Source: Martinezella lusitana (lineage in GTDB: Bacteria > Pseudomonadota > Alphaproteobacteria > Rhizobiales > Rhizobiaceae). From it: a DNA stretch of 64,000 bases. Positions 51,878-61,289 of this stretch are shown here, one piece after another (the stretch's first letter is position 1; each line of letters begins with the position of its first letter). The translations under genes and the position numbers were made by a program. The notes under the pieces were generated by a model. That model was not told the origin of the DNA, did no database searches, and saw only the letters and a list, made by a program, of their open reading frames with translations. The stretch lies in contig NZ_JAFEVL010000048.1 of the NCBI RefSeq assembly GCF_016901135.1, positions 682,001-746,000 of the forward strand, written 5' to 3'.

Positions 51878-53527
51878 TTATCGTGTCAGGCGCTTATAGG
51901 TGACGCGGCTCGGATTGATGCTGTCGACGCCGAGGCGGCGCATCTTGTCCTGCTCGTAATCCTCGAAGTTGCCTTCGAACCATTCGACATGGCTGTCGCC
52001 TTCGAAAGCGAGGATGTGGGTCGCCAGACGGTCGAGGAACATGCGATCGTGGCTGATGATGACGGCGCAACCGGCAAAGTTTTCAAGCGCGATTTCCAGT
52101 GCGCCGAGTGTTTCCGTGTCGAGGTCGTTGGTCGGTTCGTCGAGCAGCAGCACATTGCCGCCGGCCTTCAGCATCTTGGCAAGGTGCACGCGGTTGCGCT
52201 GACCGCCGGAGAGGTTGCCGACCTTCTGCTGCTGATCGCCACCCTTGAAATTGAAAGTCGCGCAATAAGCGCGCGAATTCATTTCATACTTGCCGAGCTT
52301 GATGACTTCGGCGCCGCCGGAGATCTCTTCCCAGACGGTCTTGCCGCCATCAAGTGCATCACGGCTCTGGTCGACATAGCCGAGATGAACGCTGTCGCCG
52401 ATGCGGATGCTGCCGCTATCCGGCGTTTCCTGGCCGGTGATCATGCGGAAGAGCGTGGTCTTGCCGGCGCCGTTCGGACCGATGACGCCGACGATACCAC
52501 CCGGCGGCAGCTTCAGCGACAGACCTTCGATCAACATCCGGTCACCATAACCCTTGTTGATGCCTTCCATTTCGATGACGACCTGGCCGAGACGCTCACC
52601 GACCGGAATGATGATCTGCGCATCGCCGGGACGCTGGTTCTCGGCGGCATCGACCAACTCGTCATAGGCGCGGATACGGGCCTTGGACTTCGACTGGCGA
52701 GCTTTCGGGCTGGAAGCAATCCATTCCTGTTCGCGTGCGATCGCCTTCTGGCGACCGGCCTCTTCGCGACCTTCCTGCTGCATGCGCTTCGCCTTCGCCA
52801 GCAAGTACGAGGAGTAATTGCCTTCGTAGGGAATGCCGCGACCGCGGTCGAGTTCGAGGATCCAGCCGGTGACGTTATCCAGGAAGTAGCGATCGTGGGT
52901 AATCATCAGCACGGCGCCCGGATAGGCACGCAGATGCTTTTCCAGCCAGGCGATGGTTTCGGCGTCAAGATGGTTGGTCGGTTCGTCGAGCAGCAGCACG
53001 TCCGGCTGCGACAGCAGCAGCTTGCACAACGCCACACGACGGCGTTCGCCGCCGGAAAGTTTGGTGACGTCGGCATCGCCAGGCGGGCAGCGCAACGCGT
53101 CCATTGCCATCTCAACCTGGCTTTCCAGGTCCCAGAGATTCTGGCTGTCGATGATGTCCTGTAGCTTAGCGCCCTCTTCCGCCGTCTCGTCGGAATAGTT
53201 CATCATCAGTTCGTTGTAACGATTGAGGACGTCAGTCTTCGCCGCAACGCCTTCCATGACGTTTTCGAGCGCCGTCTTCGCCGGATCGAGCTGCGGCTCC
53301 TGCGCCAAATAGCCGATGGTGGCACCGTCGGCGAGCCAGGCCTCGCCGGTATATTCCTTGTCGAGACCGGCCATGATGCGCAGCACAGTCGACTTACCCG
53401 CACCGTTCGGACCGAGAATACCGATCTTGGCGTCGGGGTAGAAGGAGAGATGGATATTCTCGAGAATTTTCTTGGCGCCATAGGTCTTATTCAGACCGGC
53501 CATATGATAAATGAACTGACGTGCCAT
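51878..53527 (-). CDS. ettA: Energy-dependent translational throttle protein EttA (ABC-F)
   Basis: A 549-residue ABC-F ATPase with two nucleotide-binding domains and no membrane segment. Walker A GPNGAGKS/T occurs in both halves, signatures are LSGGERRRVALCKLLL and LSGGQRNRVHLAKML, and Walker B is LLLDEPTNHLD / LLLDEPTNDLD. The arm and linker (LLAKAKRMQQEGREEAGRQKAIAREQEWI) are typical of EttA, which binds the ribosomal E site and regulates entry into elongation according to ATP/ADP. I chose ATG 53527, where MARQFIYHM homology begins. Confidence 0.95.
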   Translation of the reverse strand: MARQFIYHMAGLNKTYGAKKILENIHLSFYPDAKIGILGPNGAGKSTVLRIMAGLDKEYTGEAWLADGATIGYLAQEPQLDPAKTALENVMEGVAAKTDVLNRYNELMMNYSDETAEEGAKLQDIIDSQNLWDLESQVEMAMDALRCPPGDADVTKLSGGERRRVALCKLLLSQPDVLLLDEPTNHLDAETIAWLEKHLRAYPGAVLMITHDRYFLDNVTGWILELDRGRGIPYEGNYSSYLLAKAKRMQQEGREEAGRQKAIAREQEWIASSPKARQSKSKARIRAYDELVDAAENQRPGDAQIIIPVGERLGQVVIEMEGINKGYGDRMLIEGLSLKLPPGGIVGVIGPNGAGKTTLFRMITGQETPDSGSIRIGDSVHLGYVDQSRDALDGGKTVWEEISGGAEVIKLGKYEMNSRAYCATFNFKGGDQQQKVGNLSGGQRNRVHLAKMLKAGGNVLLLDEPTNDLDTETLGALEIALENFAGCAVIISHDRMFLDRLATHILAFEGDSHVEWFEGNFEDYEQDKMRRLGVDSINPSRVTYKRLTR

Positions 53528-53652
53528 AGCTTGGGTTACTCCACGGGCGGACAACATTGTGAATTGTGCCGCTATGTAGGCGAAACCCCGCCCTCGGGCA
53601 ACGGCGAAACCTTGTCCGAGGGCATTATCCGCGTCATAAAGCCCGTATTTCC

Positions 53653-54399
53653 TCAGAAACCGGCCGCATCCACCACGCCGCGATCGCAGCCGAACGACGT
53701 GCTGCCGGCACCCTGGATCAGTTTACCAAGCCGTGGCTCGCCGCCCTGCTGCGGATCGATCGCATCTTCGGAGAGGCCGATCGTCAATTCCGAGATCATC
53801 CTGATATTGCCGACCCGGCGGCAGCTCATCTTGATGCGCGCATTGGCGCCCTCGCCGAAGCTCTGGTCGAAGGCGGCCATGATGGTTTCGGCATCCAGCT
53901 CCTTGCCGATATTCTCAGCGAAAAGATCGCGCACGGCCGATGCATTGAGTTCGGCGATCAAACCGGCCGCGGTCGAGAAAAACTGATCGGCGCTAAGCTT
54001 CGTGCATGTGCCGTGCTTGATCCACTCATGGCGTTCGAGGCCGGACTGGGTGCCCGGCATGACCTTGTCGAGCTTTGCCTTGACATCCTGCGACAGCTGC
54101 ACTGCCGGCAGATCCTTCCAATCGCTGCTGCGGTCGGCCTGTTTCAAATCGTCCGAAACGTCGCAATATTCCTGCCGCATCGGCCAGAGGCCATGCAGTG
54201 AGAAATTCGTGGCATCGTAATTGCTCGACGATTGGTTCCGGCATTCCGCCTTCTTCTGGTTCGTCGCGCAAAATGCCGGTTCCCAGCTCGCCGCCAGGAT
54301 AAAGCGCGTCCGCCCTCTGCTCTGCTCCTGCGCCGCCGCGCTGGCGATCGCCCCGACCGAAAGGAGCACAACCGCAAATATCCGAAGCAAATGCTTCAT
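53653..54399 (-). CDS. Ribonuclease T2 family protein
   Basis: A 248-residue secreted protein with a 23-residue signal peptide. Both catalytic segments are intact: CAS I FSLHGLWP (residues 66-73, H69) and CAS II HEWIKHGTC (H124, E125, H129). Cysteines typical of the fold are present. T2 RNases cleave single-stranded RNA through a 2',3'-cyclic phosphate. In the periplasm it would act as a scavenger (compare E. coli RNase I). It is a single gene, divergent from the alpha/beta hydrolase operon. Confidence 0.93.
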   Translation of the reverse strand: MKHLLRIFAVVLLSVGAIASAAAQEQSRGRTRFILAASWEPAFCATNQKKAECRNQSSSNYDATNFSLHGLWPMRQEYCDVSDDLKQADRSSDWKDLPAVQLSQDVKAKLDKVMPGTQSGLERHEWIKHGTCTKLSADQFFSTAAGLIAELNASAVRDLFAENIGKELDAETIMAAFDQSFGEGANARIKMSCRRVGNIRMISELTIGLSEDAIDPQQGGEPRLGKLIQGAGSTSFGCDRGVVDAAGF

Positions 54400-54564
54400 T
54401 TCATGCCTCCAATTAGAACATTATAGGAACAAATAAGCAGTTTGGTTGCGTAGATGCAACCCTGAATCACATGGCTTGGGAAGATTTATTTCTGTGGGCT
54501 TCGATCGTTGTCCATTGCAATCAACCGAATGATGACCTTTCGTCCAAATGGGGAGGAACCATGC

Positions 54565-55497
54565 ATGTTCGTCGAAACGCAACGCCTGGAAAGCCCGACG
54601 GGCGCGACGATTGCCTATCGTCATTCGCCGGCAAAAGGCGATGCACGCGGCATCCTCCTGATATCTCATGGCCTTGCCGAGCATTCACGCCGCTACGCAG
54701 CTTTCGCGGAAACCATGGCCGCGCACGGCTTTCATGTCTATGCCCATGATCATCGCGGCCACGGCGAAACCATTGCTGCCGACGCTCCAATCGGGCGCTT
54801 TGCACGAAGAAACGGCGTCGGGCAGGTCATTTCTGATGTGCTGGCCATGCGCGAGCTTGCCGCGACAGCCCATCCCGACCTGCCCATCATTCTCTTCGGT
54901 CACTCCATGGGAGGATTGATCAGCCTCAACGCGGTCGTCACACATCCGGACAAATTCGATGCCGTCACGGTCTGGAACTCCAACTTCAATCCGGGCCTCG
55001 CCGGCCGCGCCGCCCAGCTCATCCTGAAGACGGAGCGCATGTTCAAAGGATCGGACGTCCCCAGCGGGCCGTTGCCGAAACTGACCTTCGGTACCTGGGG
55101 CAAATCCATCCCAAACCGCCGCACCGAGTTCGACTGGCTTTCACGCGTTCCCGAGCAGGTGGACAAATACATCGCCGATCCGCTCTGCGGCTTCGATGCA
55201 TCCGTCTCGCTCTGGCTTGACATATTCGAGCTCAGTTTTCGCGCCCCACAGAAAACCTATCTCGACCGGCTACGGCGTGACATGCCGATCCATCTGACGG
55301 GAGGCGGCAAGGATCCGGCGACGGACAAGGGAAAAGCGATTTCCTGGCTGTCAAACCATTTGAAAAGCGCGGGCTTCTCTCATATTACAACCGCGATCCA
55401 TCCGGATATGCGGCACGAGACGCTGAACGAAATCGGCGCCGCGCAAGCCATTTCCGACTTTGCCGACTGGTGTGAGAAGGTGACGGCAAGGAACTGA
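54565..55497 (+). CDS. Alpha/beta hydrolase, lysophospholipase/monoglyceride lipase-like
   Basis: A 310-residue cytoplasmic hydrolase. The oxyanion segment is LLISHGLAEHSRRY, DHRGHGET follows and the nucleophile is S114 in GHSMGG. The catalytic Asp and His should be in HLTGGGKDPATD and HPDMRHETLNE. These are the landmarks of the Hydrolase_4/monoglyceride lipase group, which cleaves acyl esters. ATG 54565 has GGAGG upstream; the frame is open a further 19 codons. It is the first gene of an apparent four-gene operon. Confidence 0.9.
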   Translation: MFVETQRLESPTGATIAYRHSPAKGDARGILLISHGLAEHSRRYAAFAETMAAHGFHVYAHDHRGHGETIAADAPIGRFARRNGVGQVISDVLAMRELAATAHPDLPIILFGHSMGGLISLNAVVTHPDKFDAVTVWNSNFNPGLAGRAAQLILKTERMFKGSDVPSGPLPKLTFGTWGKSIPNRRTEFDWLSRVPEQVDKYIADPLCGFDASVSLWLDIFELSFRAPQKTYLDRLRRDMPIHLTGGGKDPATDKGKAISWLSNHLKSAGFSHITTAIHPDMRHETLNEIGAAQAISDFADWCEKVTARN

Positions 55498-55516
55498 TTT
55501 TCAAAGGAACTCTTCA

Positions 55517-56476
55517 ATGAACGCCAGCAGCGGCTCCTCGCTCCGATTGCCGCAGTCGGAGCTGACCTTCGGCTTGTTGATGATGTTCCTCTCCGTCGTC
55601 CTCTCGCCGATCATCGACATATTCTCCAAGCTCGCGGCAGCCACCATTCCGCCGGCTGAAGTCACCGCCGCGCGTTTCATCTTTCAGTCGCTCTTTGCGC
55701 TGCCGATGATGGCCATGCGGGGACAATGGGGCGTATGGACATGGCGTCGCAGCGGCGTGCATGCCATCCGCGCCGGTGTGCTGACGCTGTCCATGGTCTC
55801 GTTCGTGACGACGCTGCAAGTCATGGAAGTCGCCGATGCCATCGCCATCTTTTTCGTCGAGCCGATGATGCTGACCATTCTCAGCAGCATTTTCCTCAAG
55901 GAAACCATCGGCTGGCGGCGCTACACGGCCTGCGCCGTCGGTTTTTTCGGCGCGATGCTGATCATCCAGCCGAGCTTCGAAGAGGTCGGCTTCGTGGCGC
56001 TTTTGCCCGTCGTCACCGCACTCTGCATCGCCGTCTACGTGATGATCACGCGTGTCGTCTCCCATAGCGAGGATGCATGGTCGATGCAGTTCCAAACCGG
56101 CATATGGGGCATCGGCTTCAGCCTGATCCTGCTTGCGATTGGCCATGCGACCGGCTCTGCCATCCTCGATCCCGTCCTGCCGGACCTGATTGCCATGCTC
56201 TTTCTGCTTGGCGTCGGCGCCAGCGCAGCCGCCGCCGGCATCCTCACCGTGCACGCCTATCGTGCCGTGCCAGCCTCAACGCTTGCGCCCCTGCAATATT
56301 TCGAGATCGTCTCGGCGACGATCTTCGGCTGGCTGGTCTTCGACAACTTTCCGGATGCGATCAAATGGCTCGGCATCCTCATCATCATCGGCTCCGGGCT
56401 CTACATTCTCTGGCGCGAGCGGCGCTTTGCTTCCAAGCCGGTATCCGATACATCTGCAACAGCATTCACGCCTTAA
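55517..56476 (+). CDS. EamA/DMT family transporter
   Basis: A 319-residue membrane protein with about ten helices in two EamA repeats: EVTAARFIFQSLFALPMMAM, VADAIAIFFVEPMMLTILSSIFLKETIGWRRY in repeat 1 and TLAPLQYFEIVSATIFGWLVFDNFPDAIKW in repeat 2. It resembles the S-adenosylmethionine and riboflavin importer subgroup in layout, but the substrate is unknown. It starts 19 nt after the hydrolase gene and 18 nt before the CoA-transferase gene. Confidence 0.92.
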   Translation: MNASSGSSLRLPQSELTFGLLMMFLSVVLSPIIDIFSKLAAATIPPAEVTAARFIFQSLFALPMMAMRGQWGVWTWRRSGVHAIRAGVLTLSMVSFVTTLQVMEVADAIAIFFVEPMMLTILSSIFLKETIGWRRYTACAVGFFGAMLIIQPSFEEVGFVALLPVVTALCIAVYVMITRVVSHSEDAWSMQFQTGIWGIGFSLILLAIGHATGSAILDPVLPDLIAMLFLLGVGASAAAAGILTVHAYRAVPASTLAPLQYFEIVSATIFGWLVFDNFPDAIKWLGILIIIGSGLYILWRERRFASKPVSDTSATAFTP

Positions 56477-56494
56477 GCGAGAGAGCGGATCGAC

Positions 56495-57697
56495 ATGACA
56501 GACCAGAAAACCAAGAAACCTCCGCTGTCCGGTATTCGTGTGATCGAGCTTGCTCGTGTGCTTGCCGGCCCCTGGGCAGGGCAGATGCTCGCTGATCTCG
56601 GCGCCGACGTCATCAAGGTGGAAAATCCCGACGGCGGCGACGACACGCGCCAATGGGGCCCGCCCTTCGTCGAGGGCAAGGATGGCGAAAATCTCTCGGC
56701 CGCCTATTATCATTCGGCCAATCGCGGCAAGCGCTCCATCGTCGCCGACCTCAAGAACGAAGAAGGTCAAGAGCTCGTGCGCCGGCTGGTGAAGACGGCC
56801 GACGTCGTCATCGAGAATTTCAAGCTCGGCGGCCTGGTCAAATACGGCCTGGACTATGAGAGCCTGAAAAGCATCAATCCGAGAATCGTCTATTGCTCTA
56901 TCACGGGCTTCGGACAGACAGGGCCTTATGCCGGCCTTGCAGGCTATGACTACATCGTACAGGGCATATCCGGCTTCATGTCGATCACCGGCGAGCCCGA
57001 CGGCCAACCTGTGAAAGCAGGCGTTGCGATCGCCGATATCTTCACCGGGATCTACGCGGTCTCGGCGATCGAGGCAGCACTGATCCATGCGCTCAAGACC
57101 GGTGAAGGCCAGCTCGTCGACATGGCGCTGCTCGACGTGCAGTCCGCCGTGCTCGCCAATCAGAACATGAACTATCTGATATCGGGCAAACCGCCCGTGC
57201 GCCTCGGCAATGCCCATCCCAATATCTCGCCCTATGAGGTCGTTCCCACCGCCGACGGCTACCTTATCCTTGCCGTGGGCAATGATGGGCAATTCCGCCG
57301 CCTATGCGCAATTCTCGGCATCGATGAGCACGCCGACGACGAGCGCTATGCGACCAACAAGGCCCGCGTCACCCACCGCAACGAGGTCCGGGCATTTATA
57401 TCGGCAAGGACGCTGACCTGGAACAAGGCGGATCTGCTGAAGGCCTGCGAGGACAACGCCGTGCCGGCCGGCGCCATCAACACGATCGAGGATATGTTCG
57501 CCGATCCGCAGATCAAGGCGCGTGGCTTGCGGATCGATCTCGAGGACAGCGTCGGCACGATGATCCCAAGCGTGCGGACGCCGATCGTCCTTTCGGAGAC
57601 GCCCTTGACCTACACGCGGCCGAGCCCGCGCCTCGGCGAACATCAGGAGGAGGTTCTGGCCGAATTGGCCGAACTGGAGGGAAAGGCGAAGATATGA
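56495..57697 (+). CDS. Class III CoA-transferase (CaiB/BaiF family)
   Basis: A 400-residue enzyme of the formyl-CoA transferase fold. The N-terminus shows VIELARVLAGPWAGQMLADLGADVIKVE, and the expected catalytic Asp is D214 in VDMALLDVQSAVL, aligned by position with the Asp of oxalate CoA-transferase. ITGEPDGQPVKAGVAIADIFTG is also diagnostic. It transfers CoA between two carboxylic acids. The substrates are not evident. It overlaps the ThDP enzyme gene by 4 nt, which suggests its product acyl-CoA goes to that enzyme. Confidence 0.93.
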   Translation: MTDQKTKKPPLSGIRVIELARVLAGPWAGQMLADLGADVIKVENPDGGDDTRQWGPPFVEGKDGENLSAAYYHSANRGKRSIVADLKNEEGQELVRRLVKTADVVIENFKLGGLVKYGLDYESLKSINPRIVYCSITGFGQTGPYAGLAGYDYIVQGISGFMSITGEPDGQPVKAGVAIADIFTGIYAVSAIEAALIHALKTGEGQLVDMALLDVQSAVLANQNMNYLISGKPPVRLGNAHPNISPYEVVPTADGYLILAVGNDGQFRRLCAILGIDEHADDERYATNKARVTHRNEVRAFISARTLTWNKADLLKACEDNAVPAGAINTIEDMFADPQIKARGLRIDLEDSVGTMIPSVRTPIVLSETPLTYTRPSPRLGEHQEEVLAELAELEGKAKI

Positions 57698-59352
57698 AGC
57701 GAACGGGCGGCCAACTCATCGTCGAAGCTTTGAAGGCCAATGGCGTAGAGCGTATTTCCTGCGTGCCGGGCGAGAGCTTTCTTGCCGTGCTCGATGCGCT
57801 GCATGACAGCGACATCAAGGTGCTCGTCTGCCGTCAGGAGGGTGGAGCTGCGATGATGGCGGATGCCTGGGGCCGGCTGACGGGAGAGCCGGGCATCTGC
57901 ATGGTCACCCGCGGACCTGGCGCGACCAATGCCTCCGCCGGCCTGCATATCGCCCGGCAGGATTCTATCCCGATGATCCTCTTCATCGGCCAGGTTCAGC
58001 GCGATGCCCGCGAGCGCGAGGCCTTCCAGGAAGTGGAATTCCGCCGCGCCTTCACCGAATTCGCGAAATGGGTCGGAGAAATCGACGACGCTGCCCGCAT
58101 CCCGGAATTCGTCACACGCGCCTTCGCAGTCGCGACTTCGGGTCGTCCCGGCCCCGTCGTGCTGACCCTGCCCGAGGACATGCTGTGCGACGAGGTCGAA
58201 GCACCGGAAGCCAAGCCATATACGTCTGTCGCCGCACATCCCGGCCGTTGCCAACTCGCTGACCTCCACCGGCGCCTCATGGTTGCAGAGCGCCCGATGG
58301 TCATTCTCGGCGGCACACGTTGGAACGAGGAGGCGGTTGCCGGCATCCGGCAATTCGCGGAGCGTTTCAGCTTGCCGGTCGGCTGCTCCTTCCGTCGCCA
58401 GATGCTTTTCGACCATCTGCATCCGAGCTACGCCGGCGATGTCGGGATCGGTATCAATCCGGCTCTGGCGAAAGAGATCAAGGAGGCGGATCTGCTCATC
58501 CTTCTGGGCGGGCGCCTCTCCGAAATGCCGTCCTCTGGCTACACGCTGGTCGATATCCCCTACCCGCGCCAACAGCTCGTTCATGTCTACCCCGACCCGT
58601 CTGAACTCGGGCGTGTCTATCGCCCGGATCTGGCGATCTGTGCCAGCCCCGCGGATTTCGTCGCCGCTCTCTCCGATCTGGACACACCGGGCGAAGCACC
58701 TTGGGGAGAACGCACCGAGCGCATGCATGCCGCCTATCTGACCTGGTCGAAAACGCCGGAGAGAAGCCCCGGTGCGGTTCACATGGGCCGCATCATGGAT
58801 TGGATAGAAACCAACACTGCATGCGACGCGATCTTCACCAACGGCGCCGGCAATTATGCGACCTGGCTGCATCGCTTCCATCGCTTCCGCCGCTTCAACA
58901 CCCAGGCAGCCCCCGCCTCGGGATCAATGGGTTACGGCTTGCCGGCAGCGGTCGCCGCCAAGCAGCTGTTTCCGGAGCGCGAGGTGATCTGCTTCGCCGG
59001 CGACGGCTGCTTCATGATGCATGGCCAGGAATTCGCGACTGCCGTCCAATATGATTTGCCGCTGATCGCGCTGGTCATCAACAACGGCATGTATGGCACC
59101 ATCCGCATGCATCAGGAGCGGGAATATCCCGGTCGCGTCAGCGCCACGGCGCTCAGGAACCCGGATTTCGCCGCCCTCGCCCGCGCCTATGGCGGCCATG
59201 GCGAGACGGTGAAGGCAACGGAAGAGTTCGGCCCGGCATTCGAGCGGGCCCGCGCCAGCGGCAAACCGGCGATCATCGAGATTGTGCTCGATCCGGAAGC
59301 GATCACGCCCTCGCGCACCCTGACCGAAATCGCCCAAACGAAAGGCCGGTGA
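57694..59352 (+). CDS. Thiamine diphosphate-dependent enzyme, acetolactate synthase-like
   Basis: A 552-residue ThDP enzyme with three domains. The catalytic Glu is E49 (RQEGGAAMMADAWGR), and the ThDP/Mg motif runs from GDG (436-438) to NN (463-464). It resembles large-subunit acetolactate synthases, benzoylformate decarboxylases and 2-hydroxyacyl-CoA lyases, and I cannot choose among them. No regulatory small subunit follows, so branched-chain amino acid synthesis is unlikely. Its coupling to a CoA-transferase recalls oxalate degradation (Frc/Oxc), but diagnostic Oxc sequences are not seen. Confidence 0.85.
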   Translation: MKRTGGQLIVEALKANGVERISCVPGESFLAVLDALHDSDIKVLVCRQEGGAAMMADAWGRLTGEPGICMVTRGPGATNASAGLHIARQDSIPMILFIGQVQRDAREREAFQEVEFRRAFTEFAKWVGEIDDAARIPEFVTRAFAVATSGRPGPVVLTLPEDMLCDEVEAPEAKPYTSVAAHPGRCQLADLHRRLMVAERPMVILGGTRWNEEAVAGIRQFAERFSLPVGCSFRRQMLFDHLHPSYAGDVGIGINPALAKEIKEADLLILLGGRLSEMPSSGYTLVDIPYPRQQLVHVYPDPSELGRVYRPDLAICASPADFVAALSDLDTPGEAPWGERTERMHAAYLTWSKTPERSPGAVHMGRIMDWIETNTACDAIFTNGAGNYATWLHRFHRFRRFNTQAAPASGSMGYGLPAAVAAKQLFPEREVICFAGDGCFMMHGQEFATAVQYDLPLIALVINNGMYGTIRMHQEREYPGRVSATALRNPDFAALARAYGGHGETVKATEEFGPAFERARASGKPAIIEIVLDPEAITPSRTLTEIAQTKGR

Positions 59353-59371
59353 GCGCGAGCCCACCGGCCTT
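59342..59371. terminator. Hairpin between ThDP enzyme and ridA-like gene
   Basis: Perfect 10-bp stem AAGGCCGGTG/CACCGGCCTT (59342-59351 with 59362-59371) overlapping the stop codon of the ThDP enzyme. It lies between convergent genes. The minus strand has only a short T-rich tail. Confidence 0.5.
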
Positions 59372-59391
59372 CCAAAACACGCTGGGTTGAC

Positions 59392-59733
59392 TTAGAGCGC
59401 GGCCGTCACGATGAATTCGACCTTGTACTTCGGCGCCGCGAGCTTGGCTTCGCTGGTCGCACGAGCCGGCGTGTTGGCCGGATCGACCCAGGCTTCCCAG
59501 GCTGCATTCATTTCTGCGAAGTAGGAGATGTCGGAGAGATAGATGAGCGTCTGCAGGACCTTCGACTTGTTGGAGCCGGCTGCTGCGAGCAGACGGTCAA
59601 CTTCGGCCAGCGCCGACTTGCACTGATCGGTGACGCTTTCGCCTTCGCCAACCTGGCCGGCGAGATAGACGGTGTTGCCGTGGATGACAGCGCCGCTCAT
59701 GCGGGCGCCAACGTCGATACGCTTGATGCTCAT
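59392..59733 (-). CDS. RidA family protein
   Basis: A 113-residue member of the YjgF/YER057c/UK114 family. RidA proteins hydrolyse reactive enamine/imine intermediates released by PLP enzymes. Landmarks are AVIHGNTVYLAGQVGEGESVTDQ, NKSKVLQTLIYLSDISYFAEMNAAWEAWV and PARATSEAKLAAPKYKVEF, where the Arg should bind the substrate carboxylate. This is the compact subgroup different from archetypal RidA (PARSCVEVARLP). ATG 59733 follows AGGAG. Confidence 0.92.
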   Translation of the reverse strand: MSIKRIDVGARMSGAVIHGNTVYLAGQVGEGESVTDQCKSALAEVDRLLAAAGSNKSKVLQTLIYLSDISYFAEMNAAWEAWVDPANTPARATSEAKLAAPKYKVEFIVTAAL

Positions 59734-59822
59734 GGTTTTCTCCTGATGTTGTTCTTCGATAGGTAAGGGAAAGGCATGGCCGGTGGCCTGCCCTTCAATC
59801 TCGAGATTGGGAATGCGCCTGT

Positions 59823-60161
59823 TCAGCCGCGAATATGATGCGTCTTCTGATAGATCGCCGTCGAGCGTGCGCCGGAGCGGCAATAGCCGAGCATCGGCCG
59901 CGGAAACTCGTCCAGCGCATCGACCATACCCTGCACAGCCTCTTCCGTGACGCCCATGGGACCGACAGGCACATGGGTTATCTCGAGGCCAAGTTCCTTG
60001 GCGCGAGCTTCAATGGCTGAGAACGGCGTCTGGTCCGGGCTTTCATCGTCCGGGCGATGGCAGACGATCGACTTGAAACCCATGGCCTTGATCTGGTCGA
60101 GATCCTCTACGGTGATCTGGCCGGACACCGAGTATTCATCATCGATCGGGCGGATATCCAT
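59823..60161 (-). CDS. DUF442/TIGR01244 phosphatase-like sulfurtransferase
   Basis: A 112-residue protein with a cysteine phosphatase loop, C94-RSGARS, close to the CX5R signature of dual-specificity phosphatases. In rhizobia and Xylella the same domain is fused to a metallo-beta-lactamase fold in persulfide dioxygenases of the Blh type. Here it stands alone. It may handle persulfides or act as a small phosphatase. It is 89 nt upstream of the ridA-like gene on the same strand. Confidence 0.85.
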   Translation of the reverse strand: MDIRPIDDEYSVSGQITVEDLDQIKAMGFKSIVCHRPDDESPDQTPFSAIEARAKELGLEITHVPVGPMGVTEEAVQGMVDALDEFPRPMLGYCRSGARSTAIYQKTHHIRG

Positions 60162-60234
60162 GGTTCATGTCCTCTCTAAAACCGAGGGCCTTGATCTACG
60201 CCGCCCCACGGCGAGCGTCAACCGCTCGACACCC

Positions 60235-61074
60235 TCAAACAAAGGCAAAGTTGAGCATGAAATTGCGGGCTTCGCCGGGCTCAAGAATATTGAATTCACC
60301 CGCCTCTTCCAGCTCCGCGCGCGAGACCCAGCGATGCGAAACCGGCTCAATGCCGAGAACATGCGCCGGCGCACGCTGATTGCGCCAAACTTGCAGGAAA
60401 GGCAGTGTATCCGTGCCGAACCGAACCCTCAAGGTCTTGCCGCCGATCGCCGCAATCGGACCCAGGCTGATCTCCGCCCAGTTCTCGCCTTTCTCCAGCG
60501 CCGGCACACAGAAAATGTCGCCGGGTTCCTCGCCGAAGGCCCAAGGAAAGCCACCATTCTCCAGCATCTGGCCCGACAGGCGCGTACCGCTATCGAACCA
60601 TTTGCCGCCGATGTTCATATGATACATGAGGAAGACCGGCATCGCCTCGGTACTCGTATTGACGAGACGATCGGCAAGCGAAACCTCGCCGGTGGCACCG
60701 TCGATCCGCCAATGACGTTCCAGCCTTGCCGTGCGGCCTTCGGCGGTGACGACATCGATATCCGCGCGGCATTCGGCATTGCCGTTCTCGAATTTGGTCG
60801 AGAGAATCCTGGCCGGATGAGAAGAGAGCGAACCATGCAGCGGATAACGCCTTCCTTCGAAACTATCAGGCATCGGCTCAGGATGGCGAATGTGATCCGG
60901 CCCGCAGGTGAAGAGGAAGCCCTCCAGGGAATGATCGATGCGCGGATCGCCGTCATCGGGAATGGCGCGTCCGGGCGCAAGATTGCTCCCCTCCACGATG
61001 CAGGCGCCAATATCCAGCACGGAGCTTTCGTCGAGCGTCAGTTTTGGCCCTTTGGCCGCGGAAAAATCCATCAT
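60235..61074 (-). CDS. DUF4432 aldose epimerase-like protein
   Basis: A 279-residue protein of the galactose mutarotase-like beta-sandwich fold. Landmarks are the DHSLEGFLFTCGPDHIRHPEPMPDSFEGRRYPLHGSLSSHPA segment and VFLMYHMNIGGKWFD, where the His residues align with the mutarotase catalytic pair, and the C-terminal ILEPGEARNFMLNFAF. The substrate is probably a sugar, which I cannot name. The first of two adjacent ATGs (61074) is chosen; GGAGG lies 10 nt upstream. Confidence 0.85.
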   Translation of the reverse strand: MMDFSAAKGPKLTLDESSVLDIGACIVEGSNLAPGRAIPDDGDPRIDHSLEGFLFTCGPDHIRHPEPMPDSFEGRRYPLHGSLSSHPARILSTKFENGNAECRADIDVVTAEGRTARLERHWRIDGATGEVSLADRLVNTSTEAMPVFLMYHMNIGGKWFDSGTRLSGQMLENGGFPWAFGEEPGDIFCVPALEKGENWAEISLGPIAAIGGKTLRVRFGTDTLPFLQVWRNQRAPAHVLGIEPVSHRWVSRAELEEAGEFNILEPGEARNFMLNFAFV

Positions 61075-61289
61075 TTTCTAAAATCCTCCCTGATCACCGC
61101 TCCCGCAAGCATCGTCCCATGATGGAGCGCGGCGAGAATAAACGGTGATTTGTCTTACCGAATATTAACCTGAAGCCTTGATCACGTAATTTTTTATATT
61201 TTATTCAGCATGATAAACTAAATCTCCATACTGGCGTCAAAATTGCCATGTGTGTGTCAGCCGAACTACCATCCGAGGATTCGACAGAC

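Noticed and set aside
57643..58881. A 412-codon frame on the minus strand opposite the ThDP enzyme gene
   Set aside because: It is a shadow of a gene with intact ThDP motifs.
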